Of a DNA stretch of 64,000 nt, positions 63,351-64,000 are shown in pieces. Made by a program: the position numbers and the translations under genes. This DNA is from Burkholderia sp. Ax-1719 (GTDB taxonomy: Bacteria > Pseudomonadota > Gammaproteobacteria > Burkholderiales > Burkholderiaceae): contig NZ_VWWJ01000017.1 in NCBI RefSeq assembly GCF_011753055.1, positions 62,001 through 126,000 of the forward strand, read 5' to 3'. Position 1 is the stretch's first letter. Each line of letters opens with the position of its first letter. The notes below the pieces were generated by a model, which saw nothing but the letters and a program-made list of their open reading frames with translations, did not search any database and was not told the DNA's origin.

Positions 63351-64000
63351 ATGTCCATGAACAAGGTTCTGCGTCTTTCCGATCTGATCTCCGAAGGCAA
63401 GCTCAAGGGCAAGCGGGTGTTCATCCGCGCCGACCTGAACGTGCCGCAGGACGACCACGGCAACATCACCGAAGACACCCGCGTGCGCGCTTCCGTGCCG
63501 GCCATCAAGGCCGCGCTGGATGCGGGCGCGGCTGTCATGGTCACGTCCCACCTGGGCCGCCCGACCGAAGGTGAATTCAAACCCGAAGACTCGCTCGCGC
63601 CGGTTGCGAAGCGTCTGGCCGAACTGCTCGGCCGCGACGTGCCGCTGGTCGCCAACTGGGTCGAAAACGGCGTGAACGTGGAGCCGGGCAACGTCGTGCT
63701 GCTCGAAAACTGCCGCGTCAACAAGGGCGAAAAGAAGAATTCCGACGAACTCGCGCAGAAGATGGCCAAGCTGTGCGATGTCTACGTGAATGACGCTTTC
63801 GGCACCGCGCACCGCGCCGAAGCCACCACGCACGGCATCGCGAAGTACGCGCCGATCGCCTGTGCCGGTCCGCTGCTGGCGGCCGAACTGGACGCGCTCG
63901 GCAAGGCGCTGGGCGCACCGAAGCGTCCGCTGGTGGCGATCGTCGCCGGTTCGAAGGTCTCGACCAAGCTCACCATCCTCAAGTCGCTGGCCGAAAAGGT
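63351..64000 (+). CDS. pgk: Phosphoglycerate kinase, 3' partial
   Basis: The visible 216 residues start MNKVLRLSDLISEGKLKGKRVFIRADLNVP and contain VTSHLGRPTEG, LENCRVNKGEKKN and the AIVAGSKVSTKLTIL segment. It makes ATP from 1,3-bisphosphoglycerate in glycolysis. ATGs at 63351 and 63357 are both possible. The gene runs off the window. Confidence 0.96.
   Translation, partial: MSMNKVLRLSDLISEGKLKGKRVFIRADLNVPQDDHGNITEDTRVRASVPAIKAALDAGAAVMVTSHLGRPTEGEFKPEDSLAPVAKRLAELLGRDVPLVANWVENGVNVEPGNVVLLENCRVNKGEKKNSDELAQKMAKLCDVYVNDAFGTAHRAEATTHGIAKYAPIACAGPLLAAELDALGKALGAPKRPLVAIVAGSKVSTKLTILKSLAEK

Noticed and set aside
62947..63360. Possible 137-codon + strand gene before pgk
   Set aside because: It is Arg-rich, overlaps the pgk start and has no family resemblance.

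Overview
The window is a 64 kb piece of a high-GC betaproteobacterial chromosome, almost certainly Burkholderia sensu lato (Burkholderia/Paraburkholderia/Caballeronia group). This assignment rests on gene order and protein character (miaB-phoH-ybeY, glyQ-glyS-gmhB-plsC, response regulator/kinase-recA-recX-sucC-sucD, pilin next to a PglL-type ligase), not on a database search. Most of it is core genome with one or a few inserted accessory cassettes.

Layout. 1-5206: end of a surface-polysaccharide cluster on the + strand (a flippase fused to a family 2 glycosyltransferase, an EpsG-like membrane protein, a GT4 glycosyltransferase and a pyruvyl transferase). 5297-13823: a - strand core block (YgjP-like peptidase, PlsC, GmhB, GlyS, GlyQ, Lnt, CorC). 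14109-15903: a + strand lipoprotein operon (CsgG-like, DUF4810-like, DUF799/GNA1162-like) followed by a - strand block of ChaC, YbeY, PhoH and MiaB. 19978-22760: LysR regulator divergent from a glyoxalase and an MFS exporter. 22926-24960: XRE-cupin regulator, then an FMN riboswitch and ribB. 25045-28536: HAD phosphatase, small lipoprotein, a 65-aa protein, a 0.9 kb gene-poor stretch and a ferritin-like protein. 28635-31174: RhlE helicase and a hemolysin-III protein. 31464-35399: two c-type cytochromes, CopD and a small membrane protein. 35721-37671: galactonate dehydratase with a divergent GntR regulator that seems to start at ATT. 37840-38850: diguanylate cyclase. 38988-40538: a DNA-binding protein, a HigBA-type toxin-antitoxin pair and a tRNA-Met, which looks like a small acquired module. 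40643-42301: an MHS-family transporter.

42586-51027 is again core: two-component system, recA with an SOS box, recX, a DUF2889 protein, sucCD and a TerC protein. 51162-53792 holds a type IV pilin-like protein with a long leader and a PglL-like O-oligosaccharyltransferase. 53828-55154 is an AT-richer insert with an 87-aa orphan and an Mrr-type restriction protein. 55216-62687 carries moaC, an M48 protease, a conserved hypothetical, a YheT-like hydrolase, a SnoaL-like protein, waaF, a zinc-finger protein and ilvE. The window ends inside pgk.

Functional threads: cell envelope biogenesis dominates (EPS genes, PlsC, GmhB, WaaF, Lnt, the CsgG-like operon, pilin plus PglL, M48 protease). The candidates most worth a second look are the CsgG/DUF4810/DUF799 operon, the Mrr insert with its perfect 11-bp inverted repeat, the tRNA-adjacent DNA-binding/HigBA module, the flippase-glycosyltransferase fusion, the ATT-initiated GntR regulator and the long-leader pilin. 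I did not find a multi-gene system that I could confidently call new.
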